Made by a program: the position numbers and the translations under genes. The notes beneath the pieces were generated by a model, which was given only the letters and a program-made list of their open reading frames with translations, was not told the origin of the DNA and searched no databases. A stretch of 64,000 nucleotides of DNA, from NCBI RefSeq assembly GCF_040253615.1, contig NZ_JBEJGY010000004.1:6200001-6264000 (forward strand), given 5' to 3'. This document shows, piece after piece, positions 52,117 through 62,700 of this stretch (within the stretch, counting starts at the first letter, position 1; every line of letters begins with the position of its first letter). Origin of the DNA: Streptomyces sp. Edi4 (GTDB lineage Bacteria; Actinomycetota; Actinomycetes; Streptomycetales; Streptomycetaceae).

Positions 52117-52343
52117 GTCCCCTTACCCCGCACTCCTGGTCGCCCCGATGACCTGCGCAAACACCCTGCTCACTACTTCCTTCTCGGCTAGCCGGGCAAC
52201 AGCGTGGCAACAGAAATCCACGTTGCCGCCTGATGAGCTTATGCGGCCCGGCAGGGGATGCGTTCACTCAGTGCCCGTATCGCGGACACGGCTTGGGGGA
52301 GGCGGGTGGGCCTTATCCAGACGCAGCGCTTACGATCCTCTGC
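52117..52343. promoter_or_regulatory. Divergent promoter between the TrkA pair and the APC permease
   Basis: On the permease side TACGAT at 52331-52336 is a fair -10 box, placed about 7 bases from the GTG, so that message may be leaderless. No palindromic operator stands out. Confidence 0.45.
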
Positions 52344-54389
52344 GTGTCCAAACTGACCGACGTGCCCAAACGGATCCTGATCGGCCGGGCGCTGCGCAGC
52401 GACAAGCTGGGAGAAACGCTCCTCCCCAAGCGCATCGCACTTCCCGTCTTTGCCTCCGACCCGCTCTCGTCCGTTGCGTACGCGCCTGGAGAAGTACTCC
52501 TCGTGCTGTCCGTGGCGGGTGTGTCGGCGTACCACTTCAGCCCCTGGATCGCGGCCGCGGTCGTGGTGCTGATGTTCACCGTGGTCGCCTCCTACAGGCA
52601 GAACGTGCACGCCTATCCGAGCGGCGGCGGCGACTACGAGGTCGCCACCACCAACCTCGGGCCGAAGGCCGGACTCACCGTCGCCTCCGCGCTGCTCGTG
52701 GACTACGTCCTGACCGTGGCCGTCTCCATCGCCTCCGGCATCGAGAACCTGGGCTCGGCGATCCCGTTCATCGTCGAGCACAAGGTGATGTGCGCGGTCG
52801 CGGTCATCGTCCTGCTGACACTCATGAACCTGCGGGGCATGAAGGAGTCGGGCAAGCTCTTCGCCATCCCGACGTACGTCTTCGTCGCCGGCGTCTTCAT
52901 CATGATCGCCTGGGGCGCCTTCCGGGGGCTGGTGCTCGGGGACACGATGAACGCGCCGACCGCCGACTACACGATCAAGGCGGAACACCAGGGCCTGGGC
53001 GGCTTCGCCCTCGTCTTCCTGCTCCTGCGCTCCTTCTCCTCCGGCTGCGCCGCGCTCACCGGCGTCGAGGCGATCAGCAACGGCGTCCCCGCCTTCCGCA
53101 AGCCGAAGTCGAAGAACGCCGCGACCACGCTCGCCCTGATGGGCGGCCTCGCCGTCACCATGTTCTGCGGCATCATCGCGCTGGCCATGACCACGCACGT
53201 ACGGATGGTCGAGAAGCCCGCCGAGGACCTGCTGCACAACGGCACGGCGCTCGGCTCCGGCTATGTGCAGAACCCGGTGATCTCGCAGGTCGCCGAGGCC
53301 GTCTTCGGCAAGGGCAGCTTCCTGTTCGTCGTGCTGGCCGCGGCGACCGCGCTCGTGCTGTTCCTCGCCGCGAACACCGCCTACAACGGCTTCCCGCTGC
53401 TCGGCTCGATCCTCGCCCAGGACCGCTACCTGCCGCGCCAGCTGCACACCCGCGGCGACCGGCTCGCCTTCTCCAACGGCATCGTGCTGCTGGCCGGCGC
53501 GGCGGTCCTGCTCGTCGTGATCTACGGCGCGGACTCGACCCGTCTGATCCAGCTGTACATCGTCGGCGTCTTCGTCTCGTTCACGCTCAGCCAGACCGGC
53601 ATGGTCCGTCACTGGAACCGCCACCTGGCTGCCGAGACCGACCAGACCAAGCGCCGCCACATGGTCCGCTCGCGCGCGATCAACGCGTTCGGCGCGTTCT
53701 TCACGGGTCTGGTCCTCGTGGTCGTCCTCGCGACGAAGTTCACCCACGGCGCGTGGGTCGCGCTGCTCGGCATGGTCATCTTCTACGGAACGATGACCGC
53801 GATCCGCAAGCACTACGACCGGGTCGCCACCGAGATCGCCGCCCCCGACGAGCCCTCCGACGACAGCCTGCGCCCCTCGCGGGTGCACTCGATCGTCCTG
53901 GTCTCCAAGGTCCACCGCCCCACCCTGCGCGCCCTGGCCTACGCCAAGCTGATGCGCTCGGACCAGTTGGAGGCGCTGTCGATCTCGGTGGACCCGGCCG
54001 AGACGAAGGCGCTCAAGGACGAGTGGGAGCGGCGCGGCATCAATGTGCCGCTGAAGATCCTCGACTCGCCCTACCGCGAGATCACGCGGCCGATCATCGA
54101 GTACGTACGGGGTCTGCGCCGCGAGAGCCCGCGCGACGCGATCAGCGTGTTCATCCCCGAGTACGTCGTCGGTCACTGGTACGAGCACCTGCTGCACAAC
54201 CAGAGTGCGCTGCGGCTCAAGGGCCGCCTGCTGTTCACCCCCGGCGTGATGGTGACGTCCGTCCCCTACCAGCTGGAGTCCTCCGAGGCCGCGAAGAAGC
54301 GCGCCCGCAGGCGGGCGGACTGGAACGCGCCGGGCGCGGTGCGCCGGGGCCCGGTGGCCCGCCCGAAGGAGCCGGGCAACAAGAGCTGA
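52344..54389 (+). CDS. APC-superfamily permease, KUP/KimA-like
   Basis: A 681-residue transporter. About 12 spans occupy residues 30-490 with the opening LPVFASDPLSSVAYAPGEVLL, and the remaining ~180 residues form a cytoplasmic domain with HSIVLVSKVHRPTLRALAYAKLMR, similar to a USP-like fold. This organisation matches the KimA group of potassium importers, which c-di-AMP inhibits in Bacillus. Its divergent partner is a TrkA/RCK pair, which fits K+ transport. The GTG at 52344 is in frame and gives VSKLTDVPKRILIGRALRSDKLGE. I infer K+; an amino acid as substrate is not excluded. Confidence 0.88.
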   Translation: MSKLTDVPKRILIGRALRSDKLGETLLPKRIALPVFASDPLSSVAYAPGEVLLVLSVAGVSAYHFSPWIAAAVVVLMFTVVASYRQNVHAYPSGGGDYEVATTNLGPKAGLTVASALLVDYVLTVAVSIASGIENLGSAIPFIVEHKVMCAVAVIVLLTLMNLRGMKESGKLFAIPTYVFVAGVFIMIAWGAFRGLVLGDTMNAPTADYTIKAEHQGLGGFALVFLLLRSFSSGCAALTGVEAISNGVPAFRKPKSKNAATTLALMGGLAVTMFCGIIALAMTTHVRMVEKPAEDLLHNGTALGSGYVQNPVISQVAEAVFGKGSFLFVVLAAATALVLFLAANTAYNGFPLLGSILAQDRYLPRQLHTRGDRLAFSNGIVLLAGAAVLLVVIYGADSTRLIQLYIVGVFVSFTLSQTGMVRHWNRHLAAETDQTKRRHMVRSRAINAFGAFFTGLVLVVVLATKFTHGAWVALLGMVIFYGTMTAIRKHYDRVATEIAAPDEPSDDSLRPSRVHSIVLVSKVHRPTLRALAYAKLMRSDQLEALSISVDPAETKALKDEWERRGINVPLKILDSPYREITRPIIEYVRGLRRESPRDAISVFIPEYVVGHWYEHLLHNQSALRLKGRLLFTPGVMVTSVPYQLESSEAAKKRARRRADWNAPGAVRRGPVARPKEPGNKS

Positions 54390-54504
54390 CGCCCCGGCGC
54401 GGTCGGGGCGTGCCCGTGGCGGGCGGCCGGGTGACACCCACGTAGACTGGTGGGCTGTTCACCCGGCCGTCGCCGTCCTCCCCTCACTCTGGAGTCACCC
54501 GCCC

Positions 54505-55845
54505 ATGCAGCAGAACGCACCCGAGCCCTCACCGTCGTCGCTGGTCGGGGAGGAGTACGAGGTCGAGGTCGGCCCCGTCGCGCACGGTGGCCACTGCATC
54601 GCGCGCACCGCCGAGGGCCGCGTCCTGTTCGTACGCCACACCCTGCCCGGCGAGAAGATCGTGGCCCGGGTCACGGAGGGCGAGGAGGACTCGCGCTTCC
54701 TGCGCGCGGACGCGGTCCGGATCATCGAGGCGTCCAAGGACCGGGTCGAGGCCCCCTGCCCCTTCGCCGGGCCCGGCAAGTGCGGCGGCTGCGACTGGCA
54801 GCACGCCAAGCCCGGCGCACAGCGCCGCCTGAAGGGCGAGGTCATCGCCGAGCAGCTTCAGCGTCTGGCGGGCCTCACGCCCGAGGACGCGGGCTGGGAC
54901 GGCACGGTCGTGCCGGCCGAGGGCGACAAACTCCCGGCCGGCCAGGTCCCGGCGTGGCGCACGCGCGTGCAGTACGCCGTCGACGACGAGGGCCACGCGG
55001 GCCTGCGCAAGCACCGCTCGCACGACGTCGAGGTCATCGACCACTGCATGATCGCGGCGCCGGGCGTGAGCGAACTGGGCGTCGAGAAGCGGGAGTGGCC
55101 GCAGCTGGCGTCGGTCGAGGCGATCGCCTCCTCGGGCTCGCACGACCGCCAGGTCGTCCTGACCCCGAACCCCGGCGGGCGCCTGCCCCTGGTGGAACTC
55201 GACAAGCCGGTCTCGGTCCTGCGCATCGAGGAGAAGGACGGCGGAGTCCACCGTGTCCACGGCCGCGCCTTCGTCCGCGAGCGCGCCGACGGCCGCACCT
55301 ATCGCGTCGGCATGGGCGGCTTCTGGCAGGTCCACCCGCAGGCCCCCGACACGCTGGTGAAGGCGGTCATGCAGGGCCTGATGCCACGCAAGGGCGAGAT
55401 GGCGCTCGACCTGTACTGCGGCGTCGGCCTCTTCGCGGGCGCGATCGCGGAACGGGTCGGCGAGAGTGGCGCGGTGCTCGGCATCGAGTCCTCCAAGCGC
55501 GCGGTGGAGGACGCCCGTCACAACCTGGCCGACCTGCCACGGGTCCGCATCGAGCAGGGCAAGGTCGAGCAGGTCCTGCCCCGCACGAAGATCACCGAGG
55601 CGGACCTGATCGTCCTGGACCCGCCCCGCGCGGGCGCCGGCAAGCAGACGGTCAAGCACCTGGCAGCCCTGGGCGCCCGCCGCATCGCCTACGTAGCCTG
55701 CGACCCGGCCGCCCTGGCCCGCGACCTGGCGTACTTCGCCGAAGCGGGCTACAAGCCGCGGACGCTGCGGGCGTTCGATCTGTTCCCGATGACGCACCAT
55801 GTTGAGTGCGTGGCGATCCTTGAACCCATCGCAAAGGCTGCCTGA
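54505..55845 (+). CDS. RNA (uracil-5-)methyltransferase, TrmA/RlmD family
   Basis: A 446-residue SAM-dependent RNA methyltransferase. It has an N-terminal TRAM domain, four cysteines for a 4Fe-4S cluster (CPFAGPGKCGGC and the later HCMIA), a SAM site LDLYCGVGLFAGAIAERVG, and the catalytic Cys in YVACDPAALARDL. The substrate is rRNA or tRNA uracil. ATG at 54505 begins MQQNAPEPSPSSLVGEEYEVEVG. It is the last gene of the conserved core before the NRPS region. Confidence 0.93.
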   Translation: MQQNAPEPSPSSLVGEEYEVEVGPVAHGGHCIARTAEGRVLFVRHTLPGEKIVARVTEGEEDSRFLRADAVRIIEASKDRVEAPCPFAGPGKCGGCDWQHAKPGAQRRLKGEVIAEQLQRLAGLTPEDAGWDGTVVPAEGDKLPAGQVPAWRTRVQYAVDDEGHAGLRKHRSHDVEVIDHCMIAAPGVSELGVEKREWPQLASVEAIASSGSHDRQVVLTPNPGGRLPLVELDKPVSVLRIEEKDGGVHRVHGRAFVRERADGRTYRVGMGGFWQVHPQAPDTLVKAVMQGLMPRKGEMALDLYCGVGLFAGAIAERVGESGAVLGIESSKRAVEDARHNLADLPRVRIEQGKVEQVLPRTKITEADLIVLDPPRAGAGKQTVKHLAALGARRIAYVACDPAALARDLAYFAEAGYKPRTLRAFDLFPMTHHVECVAILEPIAKAA

Positions 55846-56728
55846 CCTGCGGGTTCGGGTGGTGTGCGGTGCGGGCGTCATGGGCGATATCTTGACGCCG
55901 AAATGACGCTCGTGACGCTCATCAGACCTCCAGGGAAGGGAGGGTAAGGGCGCGCGCTTGGGTTCGCCAAGGCCATAGACGGATGCGAGACGTGGAAGAC
56001 GACGGGCTCCTCAGCTGTCGTTCTTGATGCTGGAGTCCGGATCCCCAGTGGGCGTCGTATGCGGCACTGTGCGTCCACCCAGGTGCGCTCTGCATCACGC
56101 GCGTAGCAACGAGTTGCACGTGCTCATGCGTCTCAGCAGAGATTCTCCTGCTGACAGACAGCACAATGCCCCGGGTTTGACCGCGTGCTTCCCCGATGCA
56201 GAACTGGCGCCCTGCTACTGGGGCGACGCCTACGGCGCGAGGCTCAGCGCGGGTGGCGACTCGGTCCCGGGGTTCGACGGCGTAATCGCCGAGACGGCGC
56301 GATCGCCGACCCGCTCGCCAAGCTGCAAGGCGATCTGCCGCCCAGCGAACTGACTCCGCTGCTCCACTCCACGGGTATCGCGGCCAGTCACCCAGCACCC
56401 CTGGAAACCGTCGCCCGTTCCGTGGAGTTCGCTGACGGGAAGCGATCCGCCGAGACGGGCCCTGTAGCCGGGCGATCCTCATGTCTCGGCCATCCAGGTG
56501 GCGTGGCCGGCACGCACAGCACGGCGGTTCAGCGTTCGTTATCGGCTGTCAGGCCTGTGCTGTCAGGCCTCTGCTCACCTGCGAAATTGCTTCAATAACG
56601 CAGCGAAATCGGCCGTGCGTACCGTCGATTCACGAGTGTCATGCGCGTTTGCCCGAGTCGCACGCCCTCACACACGTCGCCAAGTCGAGAGCACACGCCC
56701 TTCGTCGGGCCACGAGGAGTTTCGGAAG
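55846..56728. other. 883-bp gene-poor, lower-GC boundary region
   Basis: No convincing gene was found on either strand. GC falls to about 60-65% by eye in places and stop codons occur in all frames at normal rates. Several short frames exist (for example + 56185-56598, - 55922-56482) but none shows a recognisable domain. A duplicated GCTGTCAGGCCT (56545-56556, 56559-56570) lies near the end. The last 20 bases carry the GAGGAG ribosome site of the NRPS. It may be the edge of an acquired cluster, with gene remnants, plus the NRPS promoter. Confidence 0.6.
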
Positions 56729-59700
56729 ATGAGCGGTTCGCAGACTGCGGGTGCGGTGGAGTCCGGTGCCGGGGAGGAGCTGTTCGCGAGTGTTCCGGCG
56801 CGGTGGCAGGGACGGCTGTGTCCTGCACCCGACTCGAAGCTGCCCGAACTCTTCGAGGCCCAGGTGCGCCGCACTCCCGACGCCCCCGCGGCGACCTTCC
56901 GCGACCGGACGCTCAGCTACCGCGAACTGAACGAGCGGGCCAACCGGTTGGCCCGGCTGCTGGTGGCGCGCGGTGCCGGACCGGAGCAGGTCGTGGGTGT
57001 GCTGATGCCCCGCTCGCTGGAGCAGATCGTGTCGCTGGTGGCAGTGACCAAGACCGGTGCCGCCTATCTGCCGGTGGACGTCGACTACCCGGCCGAGCGC
57101 ATCGCCTACATGCTCTCCCACTCCGATCCCACCTGCCTGCTTTCCACCGCGGGTTCCCCCGCCGCGGAAGGGCTCGCCGACCGCCTCGTGCCGCTGGACG
57201 ACCCGGCGGTGGGCGAAGCGCTGCTTGGCCTGTCGGACAGGGACGTGACCGACGCCGAGCGCACCGAGCCGTTGCGGATGGCCAACCCGGCCTACATCAC
57301 CTACACTTCCGGCTCCACCGGCACCCCCAAAGCTGTGGTGATCGAGCACCGGGCGCTGGCCGACTATCTGGCTTGGGCCCGCAAGGACTACCCGAGCATG
57401 GGGCCGGGCGGCACCTCGCTGTGGCACTCGCCGGTCTCCTTCGACATGACCGTCTCGGAGCTGTGGGGGCCGTTGGTGTCCGGCGGGCGGGTGCTGGCCG
57501 CCGCGCTGGAGGAAGACGCGTACGCCGACACTGTCTCCTGCACCTTCATGAAGGCCACCCCCAGTCATCTGCCGATGCTCAACCTGCTTCCGGACGGCTA
57601 CTCGCCCACCGGTGAGCTGATGCTCGGGGGCGAGGCGCTGCTGGGTGCCGCCTTGGACGAGTGGCGCCGCCGCCACCCACAGGCCACCGTCATCAACGTC
57701 TACGGACCGTCCGAGATCACCGTGAACATGGCACAGTTCCGGCTGCCGCCGGGCCTGCCGACCCCGGACGGCGTGCTGCCCCTGGGCCGTCTGATGGACA
57801 ACATGCGCGGCTACGTCCTGGACGACTGGCTGCGCCCCGTGGCACCGGGCGTCACCGGCGAGCTCTACATCGCGGGCCCCGGGCTCGCGCGGGGCTACTT
57901 CAGGCAGCCCGGGCTGTCCAGCGAGCGGTTCGTCGCCGACCCGTTCGGGGCGCCGGGCGGCCGGATGTACCGCTCCGGCGACCTGGCCCATTGGACGGAG
58001 GACGGGCAGCTGGTGTTCCGCGGCCGCGCCGACCACCAGGTCAAGGTCCGCGGCTTCCGGGTCGAACCGGGCGAGATCGAGGCCGTGCTGACCCGGCACG
58101 AGCAGGTCTCCCGCGCGGTGGTGCTGGTCCGCGAGGACCGCCCCGGCGACCAGCGGATCGTGGCCTACGTGAGCACCACGGAGGGCGCCGCCGACCCGGA
58201 CGCCGCGACGATGCGGGCCCACGCCGAGGAGACGGTGCCCTGGTACATGGTGCCGTCGGCCTTCGTCGTGATCAAGGAGTGGCCGCTGACGCCGAACGCG
58301 AAGGTGGACCGCAATGCCCTGCCCGCTCCGGAGTACAGCACCGGTTTCGGCAGCGGCCCGAGCACTCCGACAGAGGAGATCCTGTGCCGGCTGACCGCTG
58401 AGGTGTTGGGCCTGGAGTCGGTCGGCGTCGATGACAACTTCTTCGAGCTGGGCGGCCATTCCCTGCTGGCCAACCGGCTGACCAGCCGGATTCGCGCGAC
58501 TCTGGACGCCGGGCTGCCGATGGGCGCGGTGTTCAAGGCACCCACCGTCGCCGAGCTCGCGGCACTCCTGGCGGGTGCCGGCGCGGCACATGCCGCGCTG
58601 GCACCGATGAAGCGTCCGGCCAGGATCCCGCTCTCCCTCGCCCAGCAGCGCCTGTGGTTCCTCTATCGGATGGAGGGTCCCAGCCCGACCTACAACATCC
58701 CGATCGCCGTGCGCTTGACCGGTGAGCTGGACCGCACCGCGCTGGAGGCTGCGCTGGGCGACGTGGTGGCCCGGCACGAGGCGCTGCGTACCTGCTTCGC
58801 CGACCACGACGGCGAACCCCACCAGGTGATCCTGCCCGCCGAACAAGCGGTCCCGACAGTGGAGTTCATCGAGCTGGACGGAACCGAACAGCTTGAACAG
58901 GCGCTGTTCGCGCAGGCGGGGCGCGGCTTCGACCTCACCGCCGGAGTACCGCTGAAGGCAGTCCTGTACGGAGTCGGCGCGGGCGCGCACGTCCTGCTCG
59001 TCCTGCTGCACCACATCATCACCGATGGCTGGTCCCGCGGCCCGCTCACCCGGGATCTGTCCGCTGCTTATACGGCTCGTGCGGGTGGGCTGGCGCCTGC
59101 CTGGGAAGCGCTGCCGGTGCAGTATGCCGATTATGCGCTGTGGCAGCGTGACGTGCTGGGCGAGGAGAACGACCCGGACAGTCTGATCGCCGAACAGCTG
59201 GCTTTCTGGCAGAAGGAACTCAGTGGTGCTCCGGAGTTGTTGGAGCTTCCGTTGGACCGGCCTAGGCCGGCCGTTGCCAGTTATCGCGGTGCCACCGAGA
59301 ACTTCGTACTGGACGCTGAACTCCATGCGCGGATGGTGGAGTTGGCGCGTGCGTGTGATGCCACGGTGTTCATGGTGTTGCAGGCCGGGCTTGCGGCGCT
59401 GCTGTCGCGGCTGGGTGCGGGTACGGATATTCCGATCGGGACCGCGGTGGCGGGGCGTTCGGATGAGGCGTTGGACGATCTGGTCGGGTTCTTCATCAAC
59501 ACGCTGGTGTTGCGTACGGATGTGTCGGGTGACCCGACCTTCCGCGAGCTGCTCTCCCGGGTGCGGGAGGCCGACCTGGACGCCTACGCCCACCAGGACA
59601 TCCCGTTCGAGCGAATCGTCGAGGCCGTCAACCCGACCCGGTCGCTCTCCCACGCCCCTCTCTTCCAGACCATGTTGACCTCGCAGAACACCCCTGAGGA

Positions 59701-62700
59701 CAGCATGGTCCTGCCCGGCCTCGAGGTGGCGGCGCAGGACGTCCACAAGGGCATCGCACAGTTCGACCTCTCCTTCCACACGAAGGAGAAGACAGCGCGG
59801 GACGGCACTCCCGCAGGCATCGACGGCATGCTGGAGTACTCCACCGATCTGTTCGACAAGGCCACCGTCGACGCTCTGACCGCCCGGCTGGTGCGGCTGC
59901 TGGCCGAGTGCGCCTCCCAACCGGACGTGCCCATGAACCGGTTGGAGATCCTGACGGAGCAGGAGCGGCGGCAGGCGCTGGAAGAGTGGCAGGGCCGTCC
60001 GCACGAGGTCTCGGGGAAGACCCTGCCTGTCCTCATCGAGGAGCAGGCACGACGCGTGCCCGGTGCTCCCGCCGTCGTGCACGACGACGTCAGCCTGACC
60101 TACGCCGAACTCAACGAGCGCGCCAACCGGCTGGCGCGGCTCCTGGTGGAGCGAGGCGTCGGCCCGGAGTCCTACGTCGCGGTGGCGTTGCCCCGCTCGG
60201 TTGACCTGGTGGTCACCCTGCTGGCCATCGTAAAGGCCGGTGGCGCGTACCTGCCGCTGGACCCGTCCTACCCTGCGGACCGACTGGGCTTCATGCTGGA
60301 GGACGTGGCGCCCGTACTGGTCGTCACGGCCCAGGACGTGCTCGACCACGTCGCTGCGCCCTGCCCGTCGCTGCGCCTGGACGGCCTTGAGGTCGCCGCG
60401 ATGCTGACCGGACAGGACGGCTCGGACCTCACCGATGCCGACCGCATCGCTCCCCTCCACCCGGACAACGCCGTCTTCGTCATCTTCACCTCGGGATCCA
60501 CCGGCCGCCCCAAGGGCGTCACTGTGCAACACCGCTCGCTGGACGCCTACCTCAGCTGGACCCGCACGGCGTACCCGGGTGTGGCCGGACGGGCCCTGGT
60601 CCACTCGCCCGTCGCCTTCGACCTCACCGCCACCGGCCTGTTCGCGCCACTGACCTCCGGCGGCTGCGTGGAACTGGTCGAGCTGAACGGCCAGGCCCGG
60701 GCGGCGGACGGACGGCAGCGGCCCACCTTCGTCAAGGCCACCCCGAGCCATCTGCCGCTGCTCATCGAACTGCCCGCGCAGTACTCGCCGGCGGAGCAGC
60801 TGGTCCTCGGCGGCGAGTCGCTGATGGGCGAGGTCCTGGACGAGTGGCGCAGCCGCCACCCCGGTGCGACCGTCATCAACGAGTACGGCCCGACGGAGAC
60901 CACCGTCGGCTGCTCGGAGTACCGCATCGAGCCTGGTGAGAGTGTCCCGGCGGGCGTGGTCACCATCGGCCGGCCGATCTGGAACACCCAGATGTTCGTG
61001 CTGGACGCCCAGCTGCGCCCGGTGCCCACCGGCAGCACCGGCGAGGTGTACATCGCTGGTGACCTGGTGACCCGCGGCTACCACCGACGCCCTGACCTGA
61101 CGTCGGGCCGGTTCGTCGCCAACCCCTACGGCCCGGCAGGCAGCCGGATGTACCGCTCGGGCGACCTGGCGCGGTGGCGGGCGGACGGTCAGATGGAGTT
61201 CATCGCGCGCGTCGACGACCAGATCAAGCTGCGTGGCTTCCGCATCGAACTGGGAGAGATCGAGGGCGTCATCGGAGCGCACCCGAAGCTGGCCCAAGTG
61301 GCCGTGATCGTCCGCGAGGACCAGCCCGGCGACAAGCGGCTGGTCGGCTACGCGGTTCCCGCGCCGGGGCAGCACCCGGACTCCGCCGAGCTGCGCAGCT
61401 ATGCGGCCGGGCAGCTGCCCGACTACATGGTGCCCTCGGTCTTCGTACTGCTCGACGACCTCCCGCTGACGGCGAACCGCAAGCTCGACCGCAAGGCGCT
61501 GCCCGCGCCCGACTACGGTGCCGCGGCCGGCGGTTCGGACCGTGCGCCGCGCACCGCCTACGAGGAGATCCTGTGCGGCGCCTTCGCGGAGATCCTGGGC
61601 TTGTCACGGGTGGGCGTGGACGACAACTTCTTCGAACTGGGCGGGCATTCGCTGCTGGTGACCCGGCTGACCAGTCGTATCCGAGCCGCTCTGGACGCGG
61701 AGCTCTCGATCCGCGCGGTCTTCGAGGCACCGACTGTCGCCGAACTCGCCGCACGTCTGGCCGACGCGGGTGCGGCCCGCCCGCCCCTGGTGGCGGACGC
61801 ACGTCCCGAGCGCCTGCCGCTCTCCGGTGCGCAGCAAAGACTCTGGTTCCAGCACAAGATGGAGGGCCCCAGCCCGACCTACAACATCGCGACTTCTCTG
61901 CGTCTGTCCGGCGAGCTGGACCATGGCGCTCTGGAGGCGGCGCTGGGTGATGTGGTGGGGCGGCATGAGGTGCTGCGTACGCGGTTCGTGGAGGAGTCGG
62001 GTGAGCCGTTCCAGGTGGTGCTGGACGGTGAACAGGCGCGTCCTGTGGTCGAGTTGGTGGAGGCGGGGGAGTCTGGCCGGTTGGAGTCGGCGTTGGCGGA
62101 GGCGGCGGCGTTCGGGTTTGATCTGGCTGGTGGGGTTCCGCTGCGGTTCACTCTTTTCCGGGTGTCCGAGCGTGAGCACGTCCTGTTGATTCTGTTGCAC
62201 CACATTGCCGGTGACGGCTGGTCGATGGGTCCGCTGTCGAGGGATCTGTCCGCTGCTTATACGGCTCGTGCGGGTGGGCTGGCGCCTGTGTGGGAAGCGT
62301 TGCCGGTGCAGTACGCCGATTATGCGCTGTGGCAGCGTGACGTGCTGGGCGACGAGGGCGATTCGGGCAGCCTGTTCTCTGAGCAGTTGGCCTTCTGGCG
62401 CAAGGAACTCAGTGGTGCTCCGGAGCTGCTCGAGCTTCCGCTGGATCGTCCCCGCCCGGCCGTGGCCAGCTACTCCGGCGGCGTCGCACGGTTCGAGCTC
62501 GATACGGAACTCCACGGCGGAGTCGCGGAGTTGGCGCGGTCGAGCAACGTGACGGTGTTCATGGTGTTGCAGGCCGGGCTTGCTGCGCTGCTGTCACGGT
62601 TGGGTGCGGGTACGGATATTCCGATCGGGACCGCGGTGGCGGGGCGTTCGGATGAGGCGTTGGACGATCTGGTCGGGTTCTTCATCAACACGCTGGTGTT

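Noticed and set aside
55922..56598. Short open frames in the boundary region before the NRPS
   Set aside because: Arg-, Ser- and Pro-rich, overlapping on both strands, without ribosome sites or domains; a WGDAYGARL stretch hinted at an ADP-ribosylglycohydrolase but nothing else agrees.
56639..61375. A 4.7-kb open frame on the minus strand opposite the NRPS
   Set aside because: Its translation lacks any domain and is His/Gln/Arg/Val-rich; it is the antisense shadow of a GC-rich NRPS gene whose motifs are all on the plus strand.
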